From positions 29,977 through 93,976 of the forward strand of contig JAURGZ010000001.1 in assembly GCA_030833525.1 (NCBI GenBank): a DNA stretch of 64,000 nt, given 5' to 3'. This DNA is from Bacteroidota bacterium (GTDB taxonomy: Bacteria; Bacteroidota; Bacteroidia; NS11-12g; UBA955). Both the position numbers and the translations under genes were made by a program. Shown here piece after piece: positions 18,037 through 28,000 of the stretch. The number at the start of each line of letters is the position of its first letter. Positions within the stretch are counted from its first letter, which is position 1. The notes under the pieces are model-generated. The model was given only the letters and a program-made list of their open reading frames with translations, made no database searches and had not been told where the DNA came from.

Positions 18037-18603
18037 ATGGCTATTTTAGATAAAAACCTCAGTCTGCGCAACCGCAACAAAATGCTGGTTGGCGTTTACG
18101 AAGACGAAGACAATGTGATGCACGCGACCCAGTCATTGGTCGACGCTGGCATCCGTGTTCACGACGTGTACACTCCTTATCCGGTGCACGGCTTGGACCG
18201 CATCATGGGCATTCGCCGTAGCCGTTTGGCTCGTGTGGCGTTTTTCTGTGGATTGACGGGCTTAAGCTTGGCTGTTACCATGATTTGGTATATGTACGTA
18301 CACGATTGGCCAATGAACATCGGTAACAAGCCTGAGCGTTTTACGCCTAGCTGGATTCCCGTCATGTTTGAGGCTACCGTTTTGTGTACCGCATTCGGCA
18401 TGGGCTTCTTCTTTTTCTGGAGAAACCGCATGTTGCACGGAGTGAAGAACGAAGTGCTCGATTTGCGCCAAACAGACGACCGTATGATCATTGCCGTGGA
18501 GACTCAAGAGGGCATGGACGAGAAATCGACCTTAGAACTCATGAAGAAGCACGGTGCAGTTGAATTGCGTGAATTCCACAATGGGGTTCAAACTATCTTA
18601 TAA
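18037..18603 (+). CDS. actD: Alternative complex III subunit ActD (DUF3341)
   Basis: 188 residues. A cytosolic N-terminal domain (LVGVYEDEDNVMHATQSLVDAGIRVHDVYTPYPVHGLD) precedes two membrane helices (FFCGLTGLSLAVTMIWYMYV and FEATVLCTAFGMGFFFFW), the layout of DUF3341. It packs against ActC in the membrane; no cofactor motif is present. An AGGAG lies 9 bases before the ATG, one of the few visible Shine-Dalgarno-like sites in the window. Confidence 0.93.
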   Translation: MAILDKNLSLRNRNKMLVGVYEDEDNVMHATQSLVDAGIRVHDVYTPYPVHGLDRIMGIRRSRLARVAFFCGLTGLSLAVTMIWYMYVHDWPMNIGNKPERFTPSWIPVMFEATVLCTAFGMGFFFFWRNRMLHGVKNEVLDLRQTDDRMIIAVETQEGMDEKSTLELMKKHGAVELREFHNGVQTIL

Positions 18604-18612
18604 ATCAAGGAT

Positions 18613-19251
18613 ATGAAGAAAGTGAATCAGATTTTATTGTCGGCAACCTTGGCCTCTGCTCTTCTCGGCGGATGCGTAAGTCGTGGAAACGATCCGGGAT
18701 GGGAATACGCCCCCGATATGTACTATTCCAAGGGATATGAGCCTTATTCTCAGGCCGATTCTTCTGCCTTGAACCCCTATGGCATGAGCATGCGTACTCC
18801 TGCGGTAGGTTCGGTGGCCATGGGTAAGAGCGATTACGTGTATCCTTACGAAAACAACGGTGCTGGATATGAATTGGCTGGTGCAGAATTGACCATGCCT
18901 GAAGGATTCAGCGACGCCGATGGACGCGGTCAGTATTTGTATGACATTTACTGCGCTCCTTGCCACGGCGCTAAGGGTAACAACGATGGAGCTGTGTTCC
19001 AGAAAGCGGCGAATTTGAAGCCTGCTTGGAAAGGATACAGCGACCCCTACATTCAAACCTTGCCTGTAGGTAAGATTTACCACACGTTAACCTACGGTAA
19101 AAACAACATGGGTAGCCACGCTTCGGTTTTGGCTCCTTTGGACCGCTGGAAAGTGATCAATTATGTAAAACAGCTTAGCATGCAATCGGCCGCTGCTCCT
19201 GCAGCATCGGCAACCGAGAATGCGGCATCAGAAATGGAAACTGCTAACTAA
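18613..19251 (+). CDS. actE: Alternative complex III subunit ActE, monoheme cytochrome c lipoprotein
   Basis: 212 residues. The lipobox LLGGC shortly after the signal sequence predicts a lipid anchor. A single heme site, CAPCHGAKG, lies near residue 117, and the axial Met is probably in KNNMGSHASVL. The C-terminus is a low-complexity Ala/Ser/Glu tail. It is the terminal electron exit or relay subunit of complex III on the periplasmic side. Start is 9 bases after actD. Confidence 0.93.
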   Translation: MKKVNQILLSATLASALLGGCVSRGNDPGWEYAPDMYYSKGYEPYSQADSSALNPYGMSMRTPAVGSVAMGKSDYVYPYENNGAGYELAGAELTMPEGFSDADGRGQYLYDIYCAPCHGAKGNNDGAVFQKAANLKPAWKGYSDPYIQTLPVGKIYHTLTYGKNNMGSHASVLAPLDRWKVINYVKQLSMQSAAAPAASATENAASEMETAN

Positions 19252-19255
19252 TACC

Positions 19256-20680
19256 ATGGGACACGGACATCACATTGAAATAAAACAAGAGAACTTTGTA
19301 GTTCCTGCTAAAGCCAAACGGTTTGCCATCCTCATGATGGTAATAGGCTTGGTATTGACGGGCATTGGTTTGGCCACTTTGGGTGGTTCCAATGCACATT
19401 CGCACGATGCAGTGGCTCATGAGACAGAAGCCCATGCTGCTGAGTCTCATCAAGAGAACCACGGCGGCGAAACTGCTGCGGCTCATGAAAGTCATGAAGA
19501 AGCCCATGCTGAAGCCCATGGCAATGTGGAAAATGAGAAATTTGGCCCTCGTGCTGCATTCCATGCAGAAGAAAAGCCTGCTATGACCCGTTTTTGGGCG
19601 AATTTGCTGGTGGCTGGATTTTACTTCCTGATGATTTCGCTTTGCGCCCTTTTCTGGGTAGCAGTTCAATACGTAGCCAACGCCGGTTGGTCCACCGCCA
19701 TCAAGCGCGTTCCCGAGGCCATGCTTACGTTCATCCCTGTGCCTTTTGTGGTATTGATGTTGGCCGTTTTGGTGGCCAAGACTGATTTGTACCACTGGGC
19801 TCATTATGAGCACTTGCACTTGGGACCTGGAGATGCAGGTTATGACAAGGTATTGGACGGCAAGAGCGGTTTCTTGAATTCCACTATGTTGTTGGCTTTC
19901 CCCACCATTTTGGTAGCCATTTGGTACATGTTGGGTCGCAAACTTCGCAGTTTGTCAGCCCAAGAGGATCAAGCGACCAAAGGCGATGTAAGCTTCTTCA
20001 AGAAGAGCATTCGCTATTCAGCTGGCTTTGCAGTGTTGTTTGGTTTCACCATCAGCATCATTGTTTGGTTGTTTATCATGAGCGTTGATGCTCACTGGTA
20101 TTCTACGATTTTTGGTGTTTACAACTTCATTTCTACTTGGGTAACGGCCATATCCATCATTGCCTTGTTCGTGGTTTATTTGAAGAAAGAAGGCTATTTG
20201 GCCATTGTTTCTGACGAACACATCCATGACTTGGGTAAGTTCATGTTTGCCTTTACCATTTTCTGGGCTTACGTATGGTTGAGCCAGTACTTGTTGATTT
20301 GGTACGCGCACATTCCCGAAGAGATGTACTACTATCAGATTCGATTTGAAGATTACAAGGCCAATTTCTTGGGTAACTTGATTTTGAACTTCTGCGTACC
20401 CTTCTTGTTCTTATTGATGCGTTCAGCGAAGCGTTTCCGCCCCTTGTTGGTGACCATCGCTGTGACCATGTGTTTGGCTCACTATCACGACATTTGGTTC
20501 AATGTGTTCCCCGGCGTTTTCGGCCCTGGAATGCAAATCGGAGTCATGGAAGTAGGTGTATACATGACCTTTGCTGGTCTGTTTATCTACTGGGTATTGA
20601 CGGCGTTGACCAAACGCGGTTTGATTGCCGTGAACCACCCCTACATCGAGGAATCTGCACACCACGACGTGGGAGTTTAA
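19256..20680 (+). CDS. actF: Alternative complex III subunit ActF, NrfD-like, with His-rich loop
   Basis: 474 residues from the ATG at 19256 (the track's start overlaps actE). About ten membrane helices, including FYFLMISLCALFWVAVQYVANAGW and FAFTIFWAYVWLSQYLLIWYA, mark it as the second NrfD-like subunit. Between helix one and helix two sits a loop of about 45 residues with at least 12 histidines in HxxH-like spacing (HSHDAVAHETEAHAAESH ...). This could bind metal and is not needed for the known fold. The gene ends the operon; a strong terminator follows 20 bases later, with no cytochrome oxidase genes. Confidence 0.94.
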   Translation: MGHGHHIEIKQENFVVPAKAKRFAILMMVIGLVLTGIGLATLGGSNAHSHDAVAHETEAHAAESHQENHGGETAAAHESHEEAHAEAHGNVENEKFGPRAAFHAEEKPAMTRFWANLLVAGFYFLMISLCALFWVAVQYVANAGWSTAIKRVPEAMLTFIPVPFVVLMLAVLVAKTDLYHWAHYEHLHLGPGDAGYDKVLDGKSGFLNSTMLLAFPTILVAIWYMLGRKLRSLSAQEDQATKGDVSFFKKSIRYSAGFAVLFGFTISIIVWLFIMSVDAHWYSTIFGVYNFISTWVTAISIIALFVVYLKKEGYLAIVSDEHIHDLGKFMFAFTIFWAYVWLSQYLLIWYAHIPEEMYYYQIRFEDYKANFLGNLILNFCVPFLFLLMRSAKRFRPLLVTIAVTMCLAHYHDIWFNVFPGVFGPGMQIGVMEVGVYMTFAGLFIYWVLTALTKRGLIAVNHPYIEESAHHDVGV

Positions 20681-20699
20681 GACGCTCGAAATAAGCTTG

Positions 20700-20728
20700 A
20701 AAAAGGGCCACCATCGGTGGCCCTTTTT
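20700..20728 (+). terminator. Terminator of the act operon
   Basis: Perfect 13-bp stem AAAAAGGGCCACC / GGTGGCCCTTTTT with an ATC loop. It ends the act operon, and its right side is only 24 bases from the valS -7 box. Confidence 0.92.
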
Positions 20729-20752
20729 CGTATCCAAGCCCTTGAAAAATCG

Positions 20753-20760
20753 TAATTTTG
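20753..20760 (+). promoter_or_regulatory. -7 box of valS
   Basis: TAATTTTG, an exact TAnnTTTG, ending 6 bases before the preferred valS ATG at 20767. This is the same box sequence as in front of rpsA. Confidence 0.6.
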
Positions 20761-20766
20761 CAGCGA

Positions 20767-23388
20767 ATGGAATTATCGGCGAAATACAGTCCCAATGAAA
20801 TAGAAGGCAAGTGGTACAGCTATTGGCTGGAGCAGCGTTTGTTTGAATCAAAGCCCGATCATCGCAAACCCTACACCGTGGTGATACCCCCTCCCAATGT
20901 AACAGGGGTGTTGCACATGGGCCATATGTTGAACAACACCATTCAAGATGTATTGGTTCGACGTGCGCGCATGAAGGGCTTCAATGCTTGTTGGGTGCCG
21001 GGAACCGATCATGCCAGCATTGCAACAGAAGCCAAAGTTGTCAAGTTGTTGGCTTCGCAAGGCATTCAAAAGAAAGACCTCAGCCGTGAAGACTTTCTGA
21101 AACACGCCTGGGATTGGAAAGAGAAATACGGGGGCATCATTCTGGAACAGTTGAAAAAGTTGGGATCCAGCTGCGATTGGTCCCGCACACGCTTTACCAT
21201 GGAGCCCAGTCTGTATCAAGCGGTGGTTGATGTTTTCGTTGATCTGTACCAAAAAGGGTTGATTTACCGCGGTACCAAAATGGTGAATTGGGATCCTGAG
21301 GGTTTGACCACATTAAGCGACGAAGAGGTTATTTTCAGAGAGCAGTACGACCAATTGTATTACGTCAAATACGAAGGTGTTGACTTTGATGGGTCGTTAC
21401 AGGTTGCCACTGCTCGCCCCGAAACCATAGCGGGCGACGTGGCAGTTTGCGTGCATCCCGAAGATGAACGCTACCAAAACTGGATCGGCAAAAAAGTACG
21501 GGTACCCCTGATCAATAGGGAAGTGGCTATCATAGCCGATGACTACATCGATCGCGAATTTGGAACCGGTGTTCTGAAAGTCACTCCGGCCCACGATATT
21601 CACGATTACGAAATCGGCCAGAAATTCCAATTGCCCATCATCGATACCTTGACCGAAGATGGACGAATCTCTGAGGCGGGTGCACGTTGCATAGGAATGG
21701 ATCGATTCGAAGCCCGAAAGGTTTGGGTCGAGGACCTGAAGGCAGCAGGGCTGTTGGAAAAGACCGAAGATTACACCCACAACGTGGGATTCTCCGAGCG
21801 CACCGATGCCGTCGTAGAGCCTCGAATTTCAACCCAGTGGTTCCTGGACATGAAGAAATTCATGGAAAAGAACCCCGAGGTGCTCAGTTCGGTGATGAGC
21901 GATGAGGTTCGATTCTTTCCTGAAAAATTGAAAAATACCTACCGCCATTGGATGGAGAATGTACGCGATTGGAACATTTCTCGTCAGTTGTGGTGGGGCC
22001 ATCGCATTCCGGCCTGGTATAGTCCTGATGGGGAATTCGTGGTAGCGGCCACCGCTGAACAAGCTCAAGCTGAGTTTGCAAACAAAGGCAAGTCCATTCA
22101 TGTCCATGATTTGGTTCAAGACCCCGATGTACTCGATACTTGGTTCAGCAGCTGGCTGTGGCCCATATCGGTATTCGATGGAATAGGAGCCAACGCTGAC
22201 CGCAGCGAGCTCGATTATTATTACCCCACCCAGGATTTGGTCACCGGGCCCGATATATTGTTCTTTTGGGTGGCTCGCATGATCATGGCCGGCTATGAGT
22301 TTGAAGGGAAGAAGCCTTTTGAAAACGTGTATTTCACAGGTCTGATTCGCGATAAACAACGCCGCAAAATGTCCAAGAGTCTGGGCAACAGTCCCGATGC
22401 CTTGGAATTGATTGAACGCTTTGGCGCCGATGCCGTTCGAATGGGATTGCTTCTTTGTGCACCCGCTGGAAATGACATTTTGTTTGACGAGAGCCAGATT
22501 GAGCAGGGCCGAAATTTCTGCAATAAAATTTGGAACGCGTATCGCTTGGTTGAGATGTGGGAGCCAGTTGAAGTGGCTCAACGACCTTACGAGAAAGAAG
22601 CGGGTGACTGGTTTGAGAAACGCTTGAATTCAGCCCTTGCAGAGAACGAGCATCACTTTGGTCAATTCCGCTTAAGCGATGCCTTGATGAATCTCTATAA
22701 ATTGGTATGGGATGACTTCTGCTCCGTATACTTAGAGGCCATTAAACCGGCTTATGGGGAGCGAATTTCTGAAACCGCATGGAATCAAGCGAGAGCCTAT
22801 TTCGCAACCTTGGTTCGAGCTTTGCATCCCTTCATGCCCTTCATTACCGAAGAGTTGCACCATGCCCTGCACGAGCAGAAACCCAGTGCAGCGTGTGCTG
22901 TGAGTGATTATCCGGTGGTGGAAGTACAGGTTCAAAACGACGCATTGGATCCCATGGCTATGGTGAGTGAAGTGCGAAATTTGCGGGCACAAAAGGGGAT
23001 TTCACCCAAAGAAGCCCTGGAGATTTGCATATTCGGGGATCCCGACCTCTTAAAAGGATACGGCCATATGGTCTCCAAGATGGCCAACTGCACGGCAGTT
23101 TGGAACCCCAGTGATCGCCCCACGGGCGCAGCCTCATTCTTGGTGGGAACCTTAGAGGTTCTGGTCGCCTTAGGTCAATCTTTGGATGTAGAAGGAGAGA
23201 AGGAACGCATTCTGCAGGAAATGAATCGCTTGAAAGGCTTCTTGAAAGGAGTAGAATCCAAGCTCAACAACGAAAAGTTTGTTGCCAATGCCCAAGCTGA
23301 TGTGGTGGAACGTGAGCGTCAAAAACAAAGCGATACCCTCACCAAGTTGAAAAACCTAGAAGGTCAATTGGCCGCCTTGGGTTCCTAG
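20767..23388 (+). CDS. valS: Valyl-tRNA synthetase
   Basis: 873 residues from the ATG at 20767; the TTG at 20758 falls inside the -7 box. Class I signatures are PPPNVTGVLHMGH (HIGH motif, residues 50-53) and KMSKS in RRKMSKSLGNS. The CP1 editing domain lies between them, including VATARPETIAGDVAV. DTWFSSWLWP matches the Val/Ile branch, and the C-terminus is the coiled-coil arm typical of ValRS (EGEKERILQEMNRLKGFLKG). It charges tRNA-Val. Length is normal. Own promoter and own bidirectional terminator. Confidence 0.97.
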   Translation: MELSAKYSPNEIEGKWYSYWLEQRLFESKPDHRKPYTVVIPPPNVTGVLHMGHMLNNTIQDVLVRRARMKGFNACWVPGTDHASIATEAKVVKLLASQGIQKKDLSREDFLKHAWDWKEKYGGIILEQLKKLGSSCDWSRTRFTMEPSLYQAVVDVFVDLYQKGLIYRGTKMVNWDPEGLTTLSDEEVIFREQYDQLYYVKYEGVDFDGSLQVATARPETIAGDVAVCVHPEDERYQNWIGKKVRVPLINREVAIIADDYIDREFGTGVLKVTPAHDIHDYEIGQKFQLPIIDTLTEDGRISEAGARCIGMDRFEARKVWVEDLKAAGLLEKTEDYTHNVGFSERTDAVVEPRISTQWFLDMKKFMEKNPEVLSSVMSDEVRFFPEKLKNTYRHWMENVRDWNISRQLWWGHRIPAWYSPDGEFVVAATAEQAQAEFANKGKSIHVHDLVQDPDVLDTWFSSWLWPISVFDGIGANADRSELDYYYPTQDLVTGPDILFFWVARMIMAGYEFEGKKPFENVYFTGLIRDKQRRKMSKSLGNSPDALELIERFGADAVRMGLLLCAPAGNDILFDESQIEQGRNFCNKIWNAYRLVEMWEPVEVAQRPYEKEAGDWFEKRLNSALAENEHHFGQFRLSDALMNLYKLVWDDFCSVYLEAIKPAYGERISETAWNQARAYFATLVRALHPFMPFITEELHHALHEQKPSAACAVSDYPVVEVQVQNDALDPMAMVSEVRNLRAQKGISPKEALEICIFGDPDLLKGYGHMVSKMANCTAVWNPSDRPTGAASFLVGTLEVLVALGQSLDVEGEKERILQEMNRLKGFLKGVESKLNNEKFVANAQADVVERERQKQSDTLTKLKNLEGQLAALGS

Positions 23389-23392
23389 TATA

Positions 23393-23421
23393 AAAAAAGG
23401 AGGGCAAAGCCCTCCTTTTTT
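23393..23421. terminator. Bidirectional terminator between valS and the convergent gene
   Basis: 13-bp stem AAAAAAGGAGGGC / GCCCTCCTTTTTT with an AAA loop. T runs on both strands let it serve valS and the opposing gene ending at 23440. Confidence 0.92.
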
Positions 23422-23439
23422 GCAATACCATCCATATTG

Positions 23440-24774
23440 CTATTGCCGGGTTTGAAGATGGGCGATGTGGTATTCGCCTAATTTCATTCCCTGATCGCGT
23501 CCATGAACGATGGCATCGCGAAAGTGAATGCCTCCGTACAAACGGCTGAAGCAAGCTTCTTTGGCCGCTGCATGGAAATTGGCAAATGCTCGCGTTCCCA
23601 GTCCAAACTCCATTTCAGCGCTGTCAATGTAGCTGACTTCACCAAAAATATCGGTTAGAATGGTGGCGGCTGCACCAGATACCACACTGTGTGCACTGGG
23701 GTACTCAGGAAAAGAGGGTGTTTGAATGGCGGGAGACCAAGCCGAATCCCAATGGTTGCGAATGACGGTCTCAGGCCGAATGTACTCGTATTTGTATTTG
23801 GCTTTGAAAGCCATGATGAAGGCATCGTACACAGCTGCAGACAATCGAACCATGCCTTCAGCCGATTCCATAAGAGTCAAGTGTTGGTTGCGCGCAACGG
23901 TGCTGTAAGTGGAAAGCCAATGACCCAAAGGACTCACTTTCAATATGTTGATGGTGGCATGGCCGTAATGTACGGTGGCATTTGGGTTGTCGTCCCAGTA
24001 TTTAGCCATGCGCAAGCCATTGCTGTCCAAATGAGAAACCGTGTCTTTTACTTCTTGTGCCTGCATCATGTAAGCCGAAGTTGGATCGGTTGAATAGGGT
24101 GCCGGTCCTGGCAGGGGAATGAATTCAGCATCGGGAGCCAAGCTAGGCCTGATTTTGCCCCAGTTGGGTTCTACCGCGTCTGAAAAGTTGGGAGAGGTGG
24201 GTTGCCAGTATCCAGGAGCATTCTTGGCGAGGTAATATTCCTTGCCTCGGTAGTAGTTAAAAGAGTCGCTTTTTGACCATTCGACAATTTGTTTGCCTAC
24301 TTCTTCTCCCCATGCCACAGAATTGTTGAACACTTTGGAACTCAATTGCTTTTTGTAGAAGGCGAGTTGCCGGTCTCTGAAATTGGCAATGCTGTCTTCT
24401 TTGTAGACCAAGGCCTTAGATGTATAAGTATGGGCAGCTATGGCCACCAAATCCAAGCAAAAATCTTGACTGGTGTCCAAGCTTAGGTTTAGGGCGGGCA
24501 AATCGTGCAACTGACCGGCTAGGCTTTTTTGTTCAGGATAAAACGGCACCAATGATTCGTAAGCCGCGACGGCAGCATAGAAATAACGACGTCCACCCAC
24601 GGGAGGGGGAACACGGTCTACTACCACTGCATTTTGAATGGCGATGTTGCAATCGCTCAGGGCATCGTGGTTGAGAATAGATCGGTGTTCAGTAGGTTCT
24701 TGGTTGCAACTGGGCGCTAAAAATGCCGCGCTCATGGCTAACAATAGGCCTAATCTGTATTGGAATTTCATCAT
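23440..24774 (-). CDS. Vanadium-dependent haloperoxidase-like (PAP2 superfamily) lipoprotein
   Basis: 444 residues from the ATG at 24774 (24771 is equally possible); the track's start 7 codons earlier puts charged-free residues before the signal. MKFQYRLGLLLAMSAAFLAPSC gives a lipobox. The three PAP2/haloperoxidase motifs are in order in the C-terminal half: KYKYEYIRPETV (KxxxxxxRP region), PEYPSAHSVVSGAA (PSGH-like; Ala replaces Gly) and RLYGGIHFRDAIVHG (Arg and the final His). These bind vanadate or phosphate. Many Bacteroidota homologues are annotated as haloperoxidases without tests, so phosphatase activity remains possible. Anchored in the envelope. Confidence 0.8.
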   Translation of the reverse strand: MMKFQYRLGLLLAMSAAFLAPSCNQEPTEHRSILNHDALSDCNIAIQNAVVVDRVPPPVGGRRYFYAAVAAYESLVPFYPEQKSLAGQLHDLPALNLSLDTSQDFCLDLVAIAAHTYTSKALVYKEDSIANFRDRQLAFYKKQLSSKVFNNSVAWGEEVGKQIVEWSKSDSFNYYRGKEYYLAKNAPGYWQPTSPNFSDAVEPNWGKIRPSLAPDAEFIPLPGPAPYSTDPTSAYMMQAQEVKDTVSHLDSNGLRMAKYWDDNPNATVHYGHATINILKVSPLGHWLSTYSTVARNQHLTLMESAEGMVRLSAAVYDAFIMAFKAKYKYEYIRPETVIRNHWDSAWSPAIQTPSFPEYPSAHSVVSGAAATILTDIFGEVSYIDSAEMEFGLGTRAFANFHAAAKEACFSRLYGGIHFRDAIVHGRDQGMKLGEYHIAHLQTRQ

Positions 24775-24797
24775 AGGAACGTAAAAATACAACAATT

Positions 24798-24825
24798 AAA
24801 AAAGGCCTCAGCAATCGCTGAGGCC
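24798..24825 (-). terminator. Terminator of the 49-residue gene
   Basis: On the minus strand GGCCTCAGC, loop GATT, GCTGAGGCC, then TTTTTT. It lies 35 bases after the small gene's stop and before the haloperoxidase-like gene, separating their transcripts. Confidence 0.88.
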
Positions 24826-24860
24826 CTATTTGAAATTTGGTTTCGTTCTAAATTGCAGGA

Positions 24861-25010
24861 TTATGCCTGGTCTTCGATCACGATTCCTGACTCGCCTTTG
24901 TAGGGAGACTGAATCTGAACGAACGTCTTAAGGCGCTTGATATCAGCAACTCGCTTAGAAGAGCGGCTGCGGTTTTTTGCTTCTTTTCTTTTCAAACGTG
25001 TAACGGCCAT
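24861..25010 (-). CDS. Small basic protein of 49 residues, function unknown
   Basis: Below the track's size cut. The ATG (complement of 25008-25010) opens MAVTRLKRKEAKNRSRSSKR and the frame ends in an acidic tail (GIVIEDQA). The first 30 residues hold 13 Lys/Arg, suggesting RNA or ribosome binding. Reality is supported by a complete promoter (TTG-N20-TATATTTG) 15 bases upstream and a dedicated terminator downstream, so it is an independent unit within the minus-strand cluster. I recall similar short basic proteins in Bacteroidota genomes but cannot name a family. Confidence 0.75.
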   Translation of the reverse strand: MAVTRLKRKEAKNRSRSSKRVADIKRLKTFVQIQSPYKGESGIVIEDQA

Positions 25011-25025
25011 AACCTTATTTTGGTG

Positions 25026-25056
25026 CAAATATAGGGTCAATTCTTTACTGTGTCAA
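25026..25056 (-). promoter_or_regulatory. Promoter of the 49-residue gene
   Basis: Minus strand: TTG (complement of 25054-25056, within TTGACA), 20 bases, TATATTTG (complement of 25026-25033). This is the best full match to the Bacteroidota promoter in the window. It lies partly inside the 3' end of the upstream FG-GAP gene. Confidence 0.78.
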
Positions 25057-28000
25057 GTGTTTTGCCTTGAGCATTCACGAATTCTACCTTTTCCACGCTG
25101 GGATTGATCCAAACCCCAGGATACGAGCTGCTGAGATAGCCATTGCCTGCACTCAAATTGACCTTTCTTTTGCCACCAACCTTCAGATAAACCCAAGCGT
25201 GTTGCGCATCTTTAGGTGCTCGTAAAAATCGATGAGTGCTTTTGGGACTCATGAAACTCAGCGCTTTGTTGTCGTTTTGGCCGGCCAGGAAAATAGGGCC
25301 GCTGGTACCGGGGACCACCAATAAACTGCGTCCGTCACCCGGAACATAAAAGCCGCATTGGGCCCCATTTTCTGCAATCCACTGGGTTGGAGATTCTTGC
25401 TGATTCCACAATACAAAACCATTCAGGGCATCGTCCTTTCCGTGTTGGACTCGGGTAGAAGCATTGTTTCCAATGGCTAGAATATCTTCGAATCCGTCGG
25501 CATTCAAATCCAGGCTGGCCAGGCCATATAAAGGACCTGCTTGCGTCTCCCAAGGAAGCGATTCAATTCTGAATTTCCCACCCTCATTGACGGCCACAAA
25601 GTGGTCAAAATAATTGGCCAACTGATATCGTTCCAGGTTTTCTTGGCCGAATATTTCCACAATGTCTTTGTTCGCGATGTCTTTGTAGGTGGTGAAATGC
25701 TTATTCATGAAGCCGGGATAAGCCCTAGCCATCTCCTCGAGTTGATACAGGGTATATTCCTTGCCTTGGCGCACTTTGCCAAAGAACATATCCATGCTGC
25801 CGTTTTGATCCAAATCGGTGTAATACACCTTCAAGGGTTCTTCTTGGGTAGCTTGTATGAAACTGTTTCGACCCTTATTGCCCACGACCACATCCAGATC
25901 TCCGTCGTTGTCAATGTCAATCGGCAATAGGCTATTGATCCAACCCGAATGCTGATCCAGGCCCCAGCTGGCGGTCGCGTTTTCAAAGCCATTACCCTTG
26001 TTGAGCAGCAGCACCAACGGGGTGTATTCCCCCGCTAATAACAAATCGAGTTTATTGTCTCCGTTGCAATCAGCAAAGGCGGCGGTGCAAACCATGCCTG
26101 CATTCGCCAGGGCAGGATACCAAGCTGAAGTCACATCGGTGAATCGACCTTGATCGTTTCTCAACAGGTAACTGCGAATGTCAATTTGGGGGTAGAAGCC
26201 AGGCATGACTCGGCCACCCACGAACAGGTCCCAATCTCCATCGCCGTCCATGTCTCCCGAGATGACACAGGAGCCGCTGTTGAGCACGCGCGGAAGTCGC
26301 TCGCTTTGGTTGCTGAATTCACCACGGCCATTGTTGATGTATAAGCGGTGAGCATACTGATCACTGGGCCAAGAATATTCGCTTCCACCTGCAGCCACGT
26401 AAAAATCAAGGTCGCCGTCGTTGTCAGCATCAAAGAAAAGGCATCCTGTAATGTCGACGTCCATGCCTTGCAACAGGGATTGTGCAGATTGCGCTTTGAA
26501 CCGGCCACTTTTGTCTTGAATGAAGAAACTGGCTGCAGGTGCCTGATTGGGAACCCCGGTTCGGGCATTGGCAATGAAGATGTCTTCCAAACCGTCGCCA
26601 TTGATGTCACCACTGCACATGCCAGGGCCGAGTCGTGTAAAACGATGGGGTAGCAAGGGCTCGCGTTTGAAATCGGGGTTTTCTTGTTCGCGGTGCCAGA
26701 ATTCCAAGCCCAAATCAGCCGCCGTGAACCATTGATCACCTTGTTTTTCTCGGAATTCGCGTGGCTGTGCCTTGTCGTCGGTAACGGTCCAGAATCCTGA
26801 AGTTGGAATTTCTGAACTGCTCCAAGCACTTCCGTTGGGGAAAAAACAAACCACACTGTCAACCTGTACAGGGCTGATGAACAAACAGGGTTGTGAAGAA
26901 CTTTGGTAGCCATGGGCCGAATTGAGCTCCATGATTTGTGTTTGATTGCCCCTGTGAATCAAAACTTTGGTTCCATAGCCCATGCGATTGCTCTTGCTCA
27001 AATTGAACTGGAGCTTGACCAAAGTGGGCTTGGGATTCAGGTTGTTTTGGTAAACCGACAATGGAGAACCTTGGTTGCAAATGATCAAATCAGCATCGCC
27101 ATCTCCATCCAAATCTCCGTAAGCTGAACCGGTGCTCAAAGAGGGTTCTTCCAAACCCCAAGTTTCGGTGACTTTCTCAAATCCTTTACCTTTTTGGTTG
27201 AGGAAGGCATAGTTGCTGATCTTTTCAAAAGGCAACATGGACAAAAGCTCTTCATGCGTAACCCCTTTGCCCTCTTGCTGTTGTTTTCGGTTTTGAAACA
27301 GCATGAAGTCTTGGTCGGTAACGTCGCGGTAATAGCCATTGGTGATGTGCAAATCTTGGTAACCATCTCCGTCAAAGTCTACGAACAAGGGCGACCAACT
27401 CCAATCAGTTCTCGCGATGCCGAATAAATAAGCTTCATCGCTGAATGCACCTTGCCCGTGGTTGATCTGCAGGGCGTTTTTCATATACTGATACCCATAG
27501 CCATTTTTAAAGCCCACCATGGTGTAGTCGTAATCTTTGGGCCCTCCCATGGTCATGAAACGGCGCTGGTCATCGGCGAGCATATCGACCGATAGAAAAT
27601 CGAGTTTTCCATCGTTGTTGATGTCAGCTTGGTCGCTGCCCATGCTGTTGTTGCTCGTATGCTTGAAGCGTTGCGCATTTTCATCGACAAACCCACCCTG
27701 TTGGTTATTGATCAGCACGTAATCAGGAACATGGTAGTCGTTGCAGACGTATATGTCATCCCATCCGTCGGCGTTGATGTCAAAAACAGTAGCACTCAGT
27801 GCATACCCCATTGCTTTTACTCCCGCTTCTTCACTCACATCTTGGAAATGCCCGCCATCGTTTCGGTATAAATGCTGTTGGCTGTTGTCGTCCAATCGAA
27901 AGGTTTTGCTAAAACGAATGTCGACATCGCTGAAAAACCGATCGGCGTGATTGGCCACATACAAATCCAAGTCGCCATCTCGATCGTAATCCAAAAAACT

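Noticed and set aside
24774-24795. ORF-track start of the haloperoxidase-like gene (MLYFYVP)
   Set aside because: It adds seven residues before a complete signal peptide; the ATG at 24774 or 24771 is better.
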